From positions 98,915 to 162,914 of the forward strand of contig CAWGPP010000007.1 of the NCBI GenBank assembly GCA_963824545.1: a stretch of 64,000 bases of DNA, written 5' to 3'. Positions 54,915 through 63,695 of the stretch are shown piece after piece. The notes under the pieces are model-generated. The model ran no database searches. It was given only the letters and a program-made list of their open reading frames with translations, and was not told the DNA's origin. The DNA comes from Bog-532 sp963824545 (GTDB taxonomy: Bacteria > Actinomycetota > Actinomycetes > Streptosporangiales > Streptosporangiaceae). Both the position numbers and the translations under genes were made by a program. Every line of letters starts with the position of its first letter. Position 1 is the first letter of the stretch.

Positions 54915-55879
54915 CCGCGATCGGGGACAAGGGCCCCGCGGTACGCCAGGTGAGCGAGACGGCGGCCGCCAAGGCGGCGACGCTCATCGAGGCGCTGCCG
55001 TGGCTCATCCGGTTCCATGACCGGACCGTCGTGATCAAATACGGCGGGAACGCCATGATCGACGACTCGCTCCGCGCCGCCTTCGCCGAGGACCTGGTGT
55101 TCCTGCGGTACGCGGGGCTGCGGCCGGTGGTCGTGCACGGCGGCGGCCCGCAGATTACCGAGCACCTCGACCGGCTCGGCCTGGAGAGCACGTTCACCGC
55201 GGGCCTGCGGGTCACCACGCCGGAAACGATGGACGTCGTCCGCATGGTGCTGACCGGCAAGGTGAACAAGGACATCGTGCGGCTGATCAACCGGGACGGA
55301 CCGTTCGCCGTGGGCCTGTCCGGCGAGGACGCGAACATGTTCACGGCCAGCCGCAAGCCCGCCATCGTGGACGGCGAGACCGTCGACATCGGGCTCGTCG
55401 GCGAGATCGAGGCCACCGACGCCGGCGCGGTGCGCGCGCTGATCGCCGACCGGCGCATCCCGGTGGTCTCCAGCGTCGCCCGTGGTGCGGACGGTGAGGT
55501 CTACAACGTCAATGCCGACACCGCCGCGGCGGCGCTCGCCGTCGCCCTGGGCGCGGCCAAGCTGATGATCCTCACCGACGTGCCCGGCCTGTACCGGACC
55601 TGGCCGCCGGAGGGCGACGTGCTCAGCGAGGTCGGCGCGCACGAGCTGGAGACCATGCTGCCCGGCCTGAGCACCGGGATGATTCCCAAGATGGAGGCGT
55701 GCCTGACCGCGGTCCGCGGCGGTGTGCCGCAGGCCCACGTGCTCGACGGCCGCCAGCCGCACGCCGTCCTGCTGGAGATCTTCACCGATTCCGGCACCGG
55801 CACGATGGTCGTCCCCGACGCGCCGGGCGCAGCGGCGGACCACAGGGCGGGAGAACACAGAAAGGCGGGACCACGGTGA
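54911..55879 (+). CDS. argB: Acetylglutamate kinase
   Basis: This amino acid kinase phosphorylates N-acetylglutamate and is usually feedback-inhibited by arginine. VVIKYGGNAMIDDSL, VVVHGGGPQITEHLDRLG, GLVGEIEATDAG, VYNVNADTAAAALAVAL and LSTGMIPKMEACLTAV are present. 322 residues, slightly extended at the C-terminus. GTGA overlaps on both sides couple it to argJ and argD. Confidence 0.97.
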   Translation: MTAIGDKGPAVRQVSETAAAKAATLIEALPWLIRFHDRTVVIKYGGNAMIDDSLRAAFAEDLVFLRYAGLRPVVVHGGGPQITEHLDRLGLESTFTAGLRVTTPETMDVVRMVLTGKVNKDIVRLINRDGPFAVGLSGEDANMFTASRKPAIVDGETVDIGLVGEIEATDAGAVRALIADRRIPVVSSVARGADGEVYNVNADTAAAALAVALGAAKLMILTDVPGLYRTWPPEGDVLSEVGAHELETMLPGLSTGMIPKMEACLTAVRGGVPQAHVLDGRQPHAVLLEIFTDSGTGTMVVPDAPGAAADHRAGEHRKAGPR

Positions 55880-57108
55880 GCGCGACGGAAGTAATGCAGA
55901 AGCGGTTCGCCGCCGCCTTGATGCCCAACTACGGGCTGCCGCAGCTGGCGCTGGCCCGCGGCGAGGGCTGCCGGGTGTGGGACGCCGACGGCCGCGAGTA
56001 CCTGGACCTGTTCGCCGGCATCGCGGTGAGCTCGCTGGGCCACGCGCATCCGGCGCTGGTCGCCGCGGTCACCCGGCAGGTCAGCGCGCTGGCGCACACC
56101 TCGAACCTGTTCCTGCACGAGCCAGGGATCGCCCTGGCCGAACGGATCCTGGCTCTGCTCGGCCCCGGTGCGGGCCCGGCCGACGCCAGGGTCTTCTTCG
56201 CCAACTCTGGTGCGGAGGCCAACGAGGCCGCGATCAAGCTGGTTCGGCGGCACTGGGACCGGCAGGGCCAGAGCCGGGCCCGGCCGGTCGTCGTGGCCAC
56301 CGAGAACGGCTTCCACGGGCGCACCATGGGGGCGCTCGCGCTCACCGGCAAACCGTCCATCCGTGATCCGTTCGGCCCGTTCGGGATCGACGTGCGCTTC
56401 GTCCCGTTCGGCGACGCGGACGCCCTGCGCGCGGCGGCCGGGCCGGACTGCGCGGCCGTGTTCGTCGAGCCGTGCCAGGGCGAGGCCGGCGTCATCCCGC
56501 CGCCGCCCGGGTACCTGCGCGCGGCGCGCGAGGCGTGCGACGCGTCCGGCGCGCTGCTGGTCATCGACGAGATCCAGAGCGGCATCGGGCGCACCGGGCA
56601 CTGGTTCGCGCATCAGACCGAAGACGTCACGCCCGATGTGCTCACGCTGGCCAAGGGGCTGGGTGGCGGGCTGCCGATCGGCGCGTGCGTGGGATTCGGC
56701 CCGTTCGGCAGCGTGCTGGGCAAGGGGGACCACGGGTCGACGTTCGGCGCGAACCCGGTCGCCTGCGCGGCGGCGCTGGCCGTGCTGGAGACCATCGAGG
56801 CCGACGGGCTGCTGCAGACGGCGGCCACCGTCGGCCGGCAGCTCGGGGACGGTATCGCGGCCGTGGACCACCCGATGCTCGCCGGGGTGCGCGGCCAGGG
56901 GCTATGGCTGGCCGCGATCCTGGCCGGCCACACGGCCGCCGGCGTGGAGGCGGCCGCGCGGCGGGCCGGGTTCCTGGTCAACGCGGTGCAGCCGGACGCG
57001 ATCCGGCTCGCGCCGCCGCTGATCATCACCGCGGACGAGGCCGCGGCGTTCCTCGCCGCGCTGCCGCGCATTCTGGACGACGCCGCCGCGGCCGGGGCGG
57101 CGTCATGA
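55876..57108 (+). CDS. argD: Acetylornithine aminotransferase
   Basis: A class III PLP aminotransferase of 410 residues. The PLP lysine is in LTLAKGLGGGLPIGA. Other conserved parts are GREYLDLFAGIAVSSLGHAH, FFANSGAEANEAAIKL, FHGRTMGALALTGK and VIDEIQSGIGRTG. GTG 55876 overlaps the argB stop; the open frame upstream of it is a shadow of argB. The stop overlaps the argF ATG. Confidence 0.97.
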   Translation: MSATEVMQKRFAAALMPNYGLPQLALARGEGCRVWDADGREYLDLFAGIAVSSLGHAHPALVAAVTRQVSALAHTSNLFLHEPGIALAERILALLGPGAGPADARVFFANSGAEANEAAIKLVRRHWDRQGQSRARPVVVATENGFHGRTMGALALTGKPSIRDPFGPFGIDVRFVPFGDADALRAAAGPDCAAVFVEPCQGEAGVIPPPPGYLRAAREACDASGALLVIDEIQSGIGRTGHWFAHQTEDVTPDVLTLAKGLGGGLPIGACVGFGPFGSVLGKGDHGSTFGANPVACAAALAVLETIEADGLLQTAATVGRQLGDGIAAVDHPMLAGVRGQGLWLAAILAGHTAAGVEAAARRAGFLVNAVQPDAIRLAPPLIITADEAAAFLAALPRILDDAAAAGAAS

Positions 57109-58034
57109 CCGGGCCACGGCACTTCCTCCGGGACGACGACCTGAGCCCGGTCGAGCAGGCCGAGGTGCTCGACCTCGCCGACGCGATGAAGGCCGACCGG
57201 TTCGCCCGCAAGCCGCTGGCCGGGCCGCGCACCGTCGCGGTGCTGTTCGACAAGCCGTCGCTGCGCACCCGGGTCTCCTTCGCTACCGGCATCGCCGAGT
57301 TGGGCGGCTCCCCGCTGATCATCGACACGCAGACCACGCACATCGGCCGCGGAGAGACGATCGGGGACATCGCGCGGGTGCTCAGCCGCCAGGCGGCGGC
57401 GATCGCCTGGCGCACGTTCGGCCAGGACCGGGTGGCCGCCATGGCCGCCGCCAGCGACGTCCCGGTGATCAACGCGCTCACCGACGCGTTCCACCCCTGC
57501 CAGGTGCTCGCCGACCTGCAGACCATCCGGGCCGCCCGCGGCGCGCTGTGCGACCTCACGCTCACCTTCCTCGGCGACGGCTCCAGCAACATGGCGCATT
57601 CCTACCTGCTGGGCGGGGCCACCGCCGGCCTGCACGTGCGGATCGCCGCGCCGGAGGCGTACCGCCCCGGCCCGGCCGTGCTGGCCACCGCCGCCGAGAT
57701 CGCCAGCCTCACCCGGGGCAGCGTCCGATGGTACGCCGACCCGGCCGAGGCGTGCGCCGGTGCCGATGTGCTCGCCACCGACGTGTGGGCGTCCATGGGG
57801 CAGGAAACCGAGCACGCCGAGCGGACCTCGATCATGCGGCCGTTCAGCCTGGACAAAACCAAGCTGGACCTCGCCAGCGCGGCGTGCGTGGTGCTGCACT
57901 GCCTGCCCGCCCACCGCGGTGAGGAGATCAGCGCCGAGGTCCTGGACGGGCCGCACAGCGCCGTCTGGGATCAGGCGGAGAACCGGCTGCACGCGCAAAA
58001 GGCGCTGCTCACCTGGCTGCTTGGGCAGGCGTGA
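57105..58034 (+). CDS. argF: Ornithine carbamoyltransferase
   Basis: Makes citrulline from ornithine and carbamoyl phosphate. The carbamoyl-phosphate loop reads DKPSLRTRVSF (SLRTR in place of the common STRTR, frequent in actinobacteria), with ALTDAFHPCQVLADL, FLGDGSSNMAHSYLLG and the ornithine loop HCLPAHRGEEI. 309 residues. ATG 57105 overlaps the argD stop; the upstream open frame is out-of-frame argD sequence. Confidence 0.97.
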   Translation: MTGPRHFLRDDDLSPVEQAEVLDLADAMKADRFARKPLAGPRTVAVLFDKPSLRTRVSFATGIAELGGSPLIIDTQTTHIGRGETIGDIARVLSRQAAAIAWRTFGQDRVAAMAAASDVPVINALTDAFHPCQVLADLQTIRAARGALCDLTLTFLGDGSSNMAHSYLLGGATAGLHVRIAAPEAYRPGPAVLATAAEIASLTRGSVRWYADPAEACAGADVLATDVWASMGQETEHAERTSIMRPFSLDKTKLDLASAACVVLHCLPAHRGEEISAEVLDGPHSAVWDQAENRLHAQKALLTWLLGQA

Positions 58035-58831
58035 TGACGCTGACCAGGCCTAGCACCAAGGCGTCCCGGCAGGCGTGGGTGGCGGCCACGCTGGCCGACC
58101 GCCCGGTCCGGTCGCAGGAGGAGCTCGCCCGGTTGCTGAACGAGCAGGGGGTGCCCGTGACTCAGGCCACGCTGTCCCGTGACCTCGAGGAACTCGGTGC
58201 CGTCCGGGTCCGCGCCGCCGACGGTGCGCTGGTGTACGCGCTGCCGGGGGAACCAGGCGGTCCCGGGTCGCGGCCCGGCCTGCCCAGTGCCGTCGGCTTG
58301 GCGGGGTCGGCCGCTCCGGCGGGCTCAGCCGGTTCGGCTGGCGCGGGCGGCTCGGCGGGCCGGCCCGGTTCGGCAGGCCCGGGAGGCTCAGCAGGCCCGG
58401 GAGGCTCAGCGAGCCCAGGCGGCTCGCGCGGCCGGCCCGGTTCGGCGGGCCTGGCAGGCTCGGCAGGCTCAGGCGGGCCGGCGGGCTCGCCCGGCTCGGC
58501 GGGCCCGGGCGCTGCCGGGGCCGCTACGGGTCCCGCGGGCGGCGGCACGGGCGCGGGTACCGCGACCGGTACGCCTCTGCCGGGCGGCCCGCGGCTGGCG
58601 CGAGTGGCGGCGGAGCTGCTGATCTCGGCCGAGGCGAGCGCCAACATGGTGGTCCTGCGTACCCCGGCCGGCGCGGCTCAGTTCCTCGCCTCGGTGATGG
58701 ACCACGCGTCCTGGCCGTCCATCCTCGGCACCGTGGCCGGCGACGACACGGTGCTCGTGATCGCGCGGGATCCGGAGGGCGGCGCCGATCTGGCGGCGCA
58801 ACTGCTCGCTCTGGCCGAGCGCCGACGATGA
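58031..58831 (+). CDS. argR: Arginine repressor ArgR with collagen-like linker
   Basis: ArgR represses arginine synthesis when its hexamer binds arginine. The N-terminal winged helix (SQEELARLLNEQGVPVTQAT, then LSRDLEELGAVRVRA) and the C-terminal arginine-binding domain (LISAEASANMVVLRTPAGAA, then GTVAGDDTVLVIARD) are intact. Between them, residues ~72-186 are a Gly/Ser/Pro/Ala stretch of the type GSAGPGGSAGPGG, so the protein is 266 residues instead of about 160. GTG 58031 overlaps the argF stop; ATG 58034 is the alternative. Confidence 0.94.
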   Translation: MMTLTRPSTKASRQAWVAATLADRPVRSQEELARLLNEQGVPVTQATLSRDLEELGAVRVRAADGALVYALPGEPGGPGSRPGLPSAVGLAGSAAPAGSAGSAGAGGSAGRPGSAGPGGSAGPGGSASPGGSRGRPGSAGLAGSAGSGGPAGSPGSAGPGAAGAATGPAGGGTGAGTATGTPLPGGPRLARVAAELLISAEASANMVVLRTPAGAAQFLASVMDHASWPSILGTVAGDDTVLVIARDPEGGADLAAQLLALAERRR

Positions 58832-58855
58832 GGCGCCGCGGCCATCCGCGGCGCC
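58832..58855 (+). terminator. Hairpin directly after argR
   Basis: GGCGCCGCGG-CCAT-CCGCGGCGCC is a perfect 10-base-pair stem starting at the argR stop. A T-rich stretch (TTACTTATTTATTTATTTAC, 58865-58884) follows 9 bases later. It probably ends the argCJBDFR transcript before argG. Confidence 0.65.
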
Positions 58856-58866
58856 TGAGTCCCGTT

Positions 58867-58884
58867 ACTTATTTATTTATTTAC
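58867..58884. repeat. TTAT microsatellite upstream of argG
   Basis: ACTTATTTATTTATTTAC is a tetranucleotide repeat in otherwise extremely GC-rich DNA, 20 bases before the argG start. It may be part of a promoter or ArgR site; slippage would change spacing. Confidence 0.7.
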
Positions 58885-58904
58885 TTACGTCAAAGGATGA
58901 GGAA

Positions 58905-60113
58905 ATGAGCAGTGAAAAGGACCGGGTCGTCCTGGCCTATTCCGGCGGCCTGGACACTTCCGTGGCGATCGGCTGGATCGCGGAGCAGACCGGTGCCAAC
59001 GTCGTCGCCGTCGCCATTGACGTCGGCCAGGGCGGCGAGGACATGGAAGATATCCGCAAGCGCGCGCTCGCCTGCGGCGCCGTCGACGCCGAGGTGGTGG
59101 ACGCGCGGGCCGAGTTCGCCGCGGACTACTGCGTGCCGGCGCTGACCGCCAACGCGCTCTACATGGACCGCTATCCGCTGGTCTCCGCGCTGTCGCGGCC
59201 GCTGATCGTCGACCACCTGGTCCGGGTGTGCCGCGACAAGGGCGCCTCGATGCTGTCCCACGGCTGCACCGGCAAGGGCAACGACCAGGTACGTTTTGAG
59301 GCGGGGATCGCCGCGCTGGCCCCCGACATCAAGGTGCTTGCGCCGGTCCGTGACTCGGGGATGACCAGGGACAAGGCGATCGCGTTCGCGGCCGACAAGG
59401 GCCTGCCGATCGACGTGACGTCCACGTCGCCGTACTCGATCGACCAGAACCTGTGGGGCCGCGCGGTCGAGACCGGGCACCTGGAGAACATCTGGAACGG
59501 GCCGTGGGAGGACGTGTACTCGTACACGGCCAACCCCGCCGTTCCGCGTGAGCCCGACGAGCTGGTGATCAGCTTCGCCAACGGCGTGCCCACCGCGGTC
59601 GACGGGACCGCCAAGACTCCGCTGGACATCATTACCGAGCTGAACCAGCGGGCCGGGGCGCAGGGCGTCGGCCGGCTCGACATGGTTGAGGACCGGCTGG
59701 TCGGCATCAAGAGCCGTGAGGTGTACGAGGCGCCCGGCGCGATCGCGCTGATCACCGCGCATCAGGAGATGGAGAGCGTCTGCGTCGAGCGCGACCTGGC
59801 CCGGTTCAAGCGGCAGGCCGAGCAGCGGTGGGCCGAACTGGTCTATGACGGGCTGTGGTTCTCCCCGCTGAAGCGGGCCCTTGACGCGTTCATCACGCAG
59901 GCGTCCGAGCACGTGACCGGGGACATCCGGCTCGAGCTGCACGGGGGCCGCGCCGTCGTTACCGGCCGGCGCAGTCCCGCTTCGCTCTACGATTACGAAC
60001 TGGCCACCTACGACACCGGCGACACGTTCGACCAGGGGCTCTCCAAGGGTTTCGTGGAGCTGTGGGGCCTGCCGAGCAAGATCGCGGCGATCCGGGACCG
60101 CCGGGCGGGCTGA
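58905..60113 (+). CDS. argG: Argininosuccinate synthase
   Basis: Joins citrulline and aspartate using ATP. The PP-loop AYSGGLDTSVAIGW, CTGKGNDQVRFE, PVRDSGMTRDKAIAFA, TSTSPYSIDQNLWGRAVETG and the C-terminal TGRRSPASLYDYELATY are conserved. 402 residues, normal for the bacterial enzyme. AAAGGATGAGG precedes ATG 58905. It lies after a probable terminator, so it may have its own promoter. Confidence 0.97.
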   Translation: MSSEKDRVVLAYSGGLDTSVAIGWIAEQTGANVVAVAIDVGQGGEDMEDIRKRALACGAVDAEVVDARAEFAADYCVPALTANALYMDRYPLVSALSRPLIVDHLVRVCRDKGASMLSHGCTGKGNDQVRFEAGIAALAPDIKVLAPVRDSGMTRDKAIAFAADKGLPIDVTSTSPYSIDQNLWGRAVETGHLENIWNGPWEDVYSYTANPAVPREPDELVISFANGVPTAVDGTAKTPLDIITELNQRAGAQGVGRLDMVEDRLVGIKSREVYEAPGAIALITAHQEMESVCVERDLARFKRQAEQRWAELVYDGLWFSPLKRALDAFITQASEHVTGDIRLELHGGRAVVTGRRSPASLYDYELATYDTGDTFDQGLSKGFVELWGLPSKIAAIRDRRAG

Positions 60114-60213
60114 CCGGAGTCAGGGCGCCGTCGCGGCACCCGGCGGGTGCCGTCAGGCGCCGTCGGGTGCCGTCGCGGCACGCGGTTGCAGAGGTTAAGG
60201 GACTGAGGGAGAC

Positions 60214-61434
60214 GTGACAGAAGCAGGCAGCGCGCCGACCAGGCTGTGGGGCGGCCGGTTCGAGTCCGGGCCGGCCGATGCGCTGGCCCGGCTGTCGGTC
60301 AGCGTGCAGTTCGACTGGCGGCTGGCCCCCTACGACCTGCTGGCCTCCCGCGCGCACACCCGCGCGCTGTACGGCGCCGGGCTGCTGACCGAGGCGGAAC
60401 GGGACGCGATGCTGGGCGCCCTGGACGACCTCGACCGCGCCTGCCGCGACGGCACGTTCCGCCCCACCGCCGCCGACGAGGACGTGCACACGGCGCTGGA
60501 ACGCGGGCTGCTGGAGCGGCTCGGCACCCTCGGCGGCAAGCTGCGCGCCGGGCGCAGCCGCAACGACCAGGTAGCCACGGACCTGCGGCTGTACCTGCGG
60601 GACCACGCGCGCATGATCGTTTCCCGGCTGGCCGAGCTGGAGACCGCCCTGCTCGGCCAGGCCGAACGGCACGCAGGCGTGGCCGCTCCCGGGATGACGC
60701 ACCTGCAGCACGCCCAGCCGGTGCTGTTCGCGCACCAGCTGCTGGCCCACGTGCACGCGTTCGCGCGGGACGCGGACCGGCTGCGGGACTGGGATAAACG
60801 GGCGGCGATCTCCCCGCTCGGCGCGGGCGCGCTGGCCGGGTCGTCGCTGCCGTTCGACCCGCGCGAGCTGGCCAGGCAGCTCGGCTTCAGCGCCGCGACG
60901 ACCAACTCGATGGACGCGGTCAGCGACCGGGACTTCGCTGCCGAATTCTGCTTCGTGGCGGCGCTCATCGGCGTGCACATGTCGCGGCTGGGCGAGGAGA
61001 TCGTGCTCTGGTCCTCACAGGAGTTCGGCTGGATCGAGATCGACGACGGTTACGCCACCGGCTCATCGATCATGCCGCAGAAGAAGAACCCGGACGTGGC
61101 CGAGCTGGCCCGGGGCAACGGCCTGGCTGATCGGCGGGCTCACCGGCCTGCTCGCCACGCTCAAGGGGCTGCCGCTGACCTACAACCGCGATCTGCAGGA
61201 AGACAAGGAACCGGTTTTCGACGCGGTCGACACGCTGCTGCTCGTGCTGCCGGCCCTGGCCGGGCTGGTCGCGACGTTCCGGCTGCACGAGGAGCGGATC
61301 ACCGCGAGCGCCAGCGCGGGCTTCACGCTGGCCACCGACCTGGCGGAGTACCTGGTGCAGCGGGGCGTCCCGTTCCGCGAGGCGCACGAGATCGTCGGCC
61401 ACCTCGTTGTGTGGTGCCAGGTGCACGAGGTTGA
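60214..61434 (+). CDS. argH: Argininosuccinate lyase, 5' part (frameshifted)
   Basis: The last step of arginine synthesis. From GTG 60214 (GAGGGAG upstream) the sequence is normal: RLWGGRFESGPADALARLSV, EDVHTALERGLLERLG, RAGRSRNDQVATDLRLYLRD, GMTHLQHAQPVLFAHQLLAH and the signature GSSIMPQKKNPDVAELARG. After ARG at about 61118 the frame turns into Arg/Ala-rich nonsense until a stop at 61434, while the family sequence continues in the +1 frame. The gap would close with two added bases or one removed. Confidence 0.85.
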   Translation: MTEAGSAPTRLWGGRFESGPADALARLSVSVQFDWRLAPYDLLASRAHTRALYGAGLLTEAERDAMLGALDDLDRACRDGTFRPTAADEDVHTALERGLLERLGTLGGKLRAGRSRNDQVATDLRLYLRDHARMIVSRLAELETALLGQAERHAGVAAPGMTHLQHAQPVLFAHQLLAHVHAFARDADRLRDWDKRAAISPLGAGALAGSSLPFDPRELARQLGFSAATTNSMDAVSDRDFAAEFCFVAALIGVHMSRLGEEIVLWSSQEFGWIEIDDGYATGSSIMPQKKNPDVAELARGNGLADRRAHRPARHAQGAAADLQPRSAGRQGTGFRRGRHAAARAAGPGRAGRDVPAARGADHRERQRGLHAGHRPGGVPGAAGRPVPRGARDRRPPRCVVPGARG

Positions 61435-61630
61435 CCTGCACGAGGTCAGCGACGCCGACCTGGAGCGGGTGTCGCCGTACCTGACGCCCGACGTCCGGCA
61501 GGTGCTGACCGTCGAGGGTGCGCTGGCCGCGCGGAAGCAGCAGGGCGGCACGGCACCGCAGCGGGTCGCCGAACAGATGGCGGCGCTGCGCGCCCTGACG
61601 GACCAGCACGCGGCGTGGGCGGCCAGCTGA
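61127..61630 (+). CDS. argH: Argininosuccinate lyase, 3' part (frameshifted)
   Basis: In this frame the enzyme continues LIGGLTGLLATLKGLPLTYN, RDLQEDKEPVFDAVDTLLLV, LEERITASASAGFTLATDLA-type helices and the C-terminal VPFREAHEIVGHLVVWC. The parts together give about 470 residues, the usual length. There is no start codon of its own, so a translated enzyme needs the frame restored. No other argH is in the window. Confidence 0.8.
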   Translation: MIGGLTGLLATLKGLPLTYNRDLQEDKEPVFDAVDTLLLVLPALAGLVATFRLHEERITASASAGFTLATDLAEYLVQRGVPFREAHEIVGHLVVWCQVHEVDLHEVSDADLERVSPYLTPDVRQVLTVEGALAARKQQGGTAPQRVAEQMAALRALTDQHAAWAAS

Positions 61631-62403
61631 CCGGCGGGGCCCCTGGCACTGGTCCGCCCGGCCGGGACGGCGGGCCGGCCGGTGAGGGCGCCCGTGGTGG
61701 GCCCGGCCAGGACGGCGGTGCGGACCTGCCGGGTGTGCTGGCCCGCCCCTTCTTCGACCGCCGGGCCGTGGAGGTCGCACCGGCCCTGCTGGGCTGCGTG
61801 CTGGAGCACCAGACACCGGACGGGCTGGTCGCGGTCGCGCTGACCGAGGTCGAGGCCTACAGCGGCGCCGCCGATCCCGCCTCCCACGCCTACCGGGGCA
61901 AATCTGGCCGCAACCAGGTCATGTTCGGGCCGCCGGGCCACGCCTACGTGTACCAGATCTACGGCCTGCACTTCTGCGTCAACCTCGTGTGCCAGCCTGC
62001 CGGTACGGCCGAAGCGGTGTTGCTGCGCGCCGGACAGGTGGTGGTAGGCACCGAGCTGGCCTGGAGCCGGCGTCCCGCGGCCCGCACCGAAGCCCAGCTG
62101 GCCCGGGGGCCGGCCCTGCTGTGCCAGGTCCTGGCCATCGACCGCGGGTTGGACGGCACCGACGTGTGCGCTGAGAACTCGCCGGTGCGTATGCGCGGTC
62201 CGCGCACCGGGCATGCCCCCGCCCCCGGGACGATCCGGGCCGGCCCCCGGGTCGGCGTGACCCAGGCGGCCGAGTACCCCTGGCGATTCTGGATCGACGG
62301 CGACCGCACGGTCTCGGCCTACCGTCGCGCCGTCCCCCGGAAACGGCAGGGAACGCAAACGGTTACCACTCCGGGCCGCGATGGTGGCACCATTCAGCCG
62401 TGA
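61615..62403 (+). CDS. 3-methyladenine DNA glycosylase (AAG/Mpg family)
   Basis: Removes alkylated bases from DNA. After a Gly/Pro-rich N-terminal tail of ~40 residues comes the AAG domain: LARPFFDRRAVEVAPALLGC, ALTEVEAYSGAADPASHAYRG with the catalytic glutamate, RNQVMFGPPGHAYVYQIYGL and FCVNLVC. LARGPALLCQVLAI and VGVTQAAEYPWRFWI complete it. The GTG start overlaps the argH end. The stop overlaps the tyrS GTG by GTGA. Confidence 0.93.
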   Translation: MGGQLTGGAPGTGPPGRDGGPAGEGARGGPGQDGGADLPGVLARPFFDRRAVEVAPALLGCVLEHQTPDGLVAVALTEVEAYSGAADPASHAYRGKSGRNQVMFGPPGHAYVYQIYGLHFCVNLVCQPAGTAEAVLLRAGQVVVGTELAWSRRPAARTEAQLARGPALLCQVLAIDRGLDGTDVCAENSPVRMRGPRTGHAPAPGTIRAGPRVGVTQAAEYPWRFWIDGDRTVSAYRRAVPRKRQGTQTVTTPGRDGGTIQP

Positions 62404-63695
62404 CCGACATCATCGACGAGCTGACCTGGCGCGGGCTCATATCGCAGTCGACGGATCTGGAGGACCTGCGCAAGACCCTGGCGTCCGGGACCGTAACGCT
62501 CTACGGCGGGTTCGACCCGACCGCGCCTGGCCTGCACATCGGTAACCTCGTGCTGCTGCTCACGCTGCGCCGGTTCCAGCTGGCCGGGCACCGCCCCATC
62601 GGCCTGGTCGGCGGGGCCACCGGCTTGATCGGCGACCCCAGCGGCAAGTCGGCCGAACGCGTGCTGAACCCACGCGAGGTCGTCGCCACCTGGGTGGACC
62701 GGATCCGGGGCGAGGTCGAGCGGTTCCTTGACTTCGGCGACATCGACAACAGCGCCGTGATCGTCAGCAACCTGGACTGGACGGACGGGCTGACCACGCT
62801 GGACTTCCTGCGTGACATCGGCAAGCACTTCCCGGTCAACCAGATGCTCGCCCGCGAATCGGTCAAGGCCCGCCTGGAAGGCGGCGGCATCAGCTACACC
62901 GAGTTCAGCTACCAGATCCTGCAGGCACTGGACTTCCTGGAGCTGTACCGGCGGCGGGACTGCATGCTGCAAGTGGGCGGCAGCGATCAATGGGGGAACC
63001 TGGTTGCGGGGGTGGACCTGATCCGGCGGGCCGAAGGCGGCTCCGTGCACGCTCTCGCGACCCCGCTGATCACCAAGGCGGACGGCACCAAGTACGGCAA
63101 GACCGAAGGCGGCGCCATCTGGATCAGCCCCGACCTGATGAGCCCGTACGCGTTCTACCAGTTCTGGCTCAACGTCGGCGACGCCGAGGTACCCGGGCTG
63201 CTCAAGGTGTTCACGTTCCGGTCCCGCGAGGAGATCGAGGACCTGGAACGCCAGACCGCGGAGCGGCCCGCGGCCCGCGTCGGCCAGCGGACGCTGGCCG
63301 AGGACGTCACCACGCTCGTGCACGGCGCCGACGCGACCCAGCGGGTAATGGCGGCCAGCCGGGCGCTGTTCGGCCAGGGCGAGCTGGCCGGCATCGACTC
63401 CCGCACGCTCGCGGACGCTTTCGCCGAGGTCCCGCACACCGAGGTCTTCCTCAGGGCTGAACCCGCTGGCCCGGGGGAGATGCCGACCGTGGCCGACCTG
63501 ATGGCCCTGACCGGCATCGTAGCGAGCAAGTCGGCCGCCCGGCGCGCGATCGCCGAGGGCGGCGCCTACCTCAACAACCGGAAGGTAACGTCCGAGGACG
63601 CGGTCCCCGAACGCAGTGACCTCCTGCACAATCGTTACCTGATTGTGCGCCGCGGCAAGAGAACCGTCGGCGCCGTCGACGTCCGCCCCGCCTGA
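62400..63695 (+). CDS. tyrS: Tyrosyl-tRNA synthetase
   Basis: Class I synthetase of 431 residues. The HIGH motif is in GFDPTAPGLHIGNLVLLLTL, the tyrosine site in GGSDQWGNLVAGVDLIRR and the KMSKS loop reads KYGKTEGGAIW (the TyrRS KFGKS type). The C-terminal S4 RNA-binding domain is GIVASKSAARRAIAEGGAYL followed by NNRKVTSED. It is coupled to the upstream glycosylase gene. Confidence 0.97.
   Translation: MTDIIDELTWRGLISQSTDLEDLRKTLASGTVTLYGGFDPTAPGLHIGNLVLLLTLRRFQLAGHRPIGLVGGATGLIGDPSGKSAERVLNPREVVATWVDRIRGEVERFLDFGDIDNSAVIVSNLDWTDGLTTLDFLRDIGKHFPVNQMLARESVKARLEGGGISYTEFSYQILQALDFLELYRRRDCMLQVGGSDQWGNLVAGVDLIRRAEGGSVHALATPLITKADGTKYGKTEGGAIWISPDLMSPYAFYQFWLNVGDAEVPGLLKVFTFRSREEIEDLERQTAERPAARVGQRTLAEDVTTLVHGADATQRVMAASRALFGQGELAGIDSRTLADAFAEVPHTEVFLRAEPAGPGEMPTVADLMALTGIVASKSAARRAIAEGGAYLNNRKVTSEDAVPERSDLLHNRYLIVRRGKRTVGAVDVRPA

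Noticed and set aside
52982..55858. 958-residue minus-strand open frame opposite argC-argB
   Set aside because: Runs antisense through three well-identified genes and has no family features.
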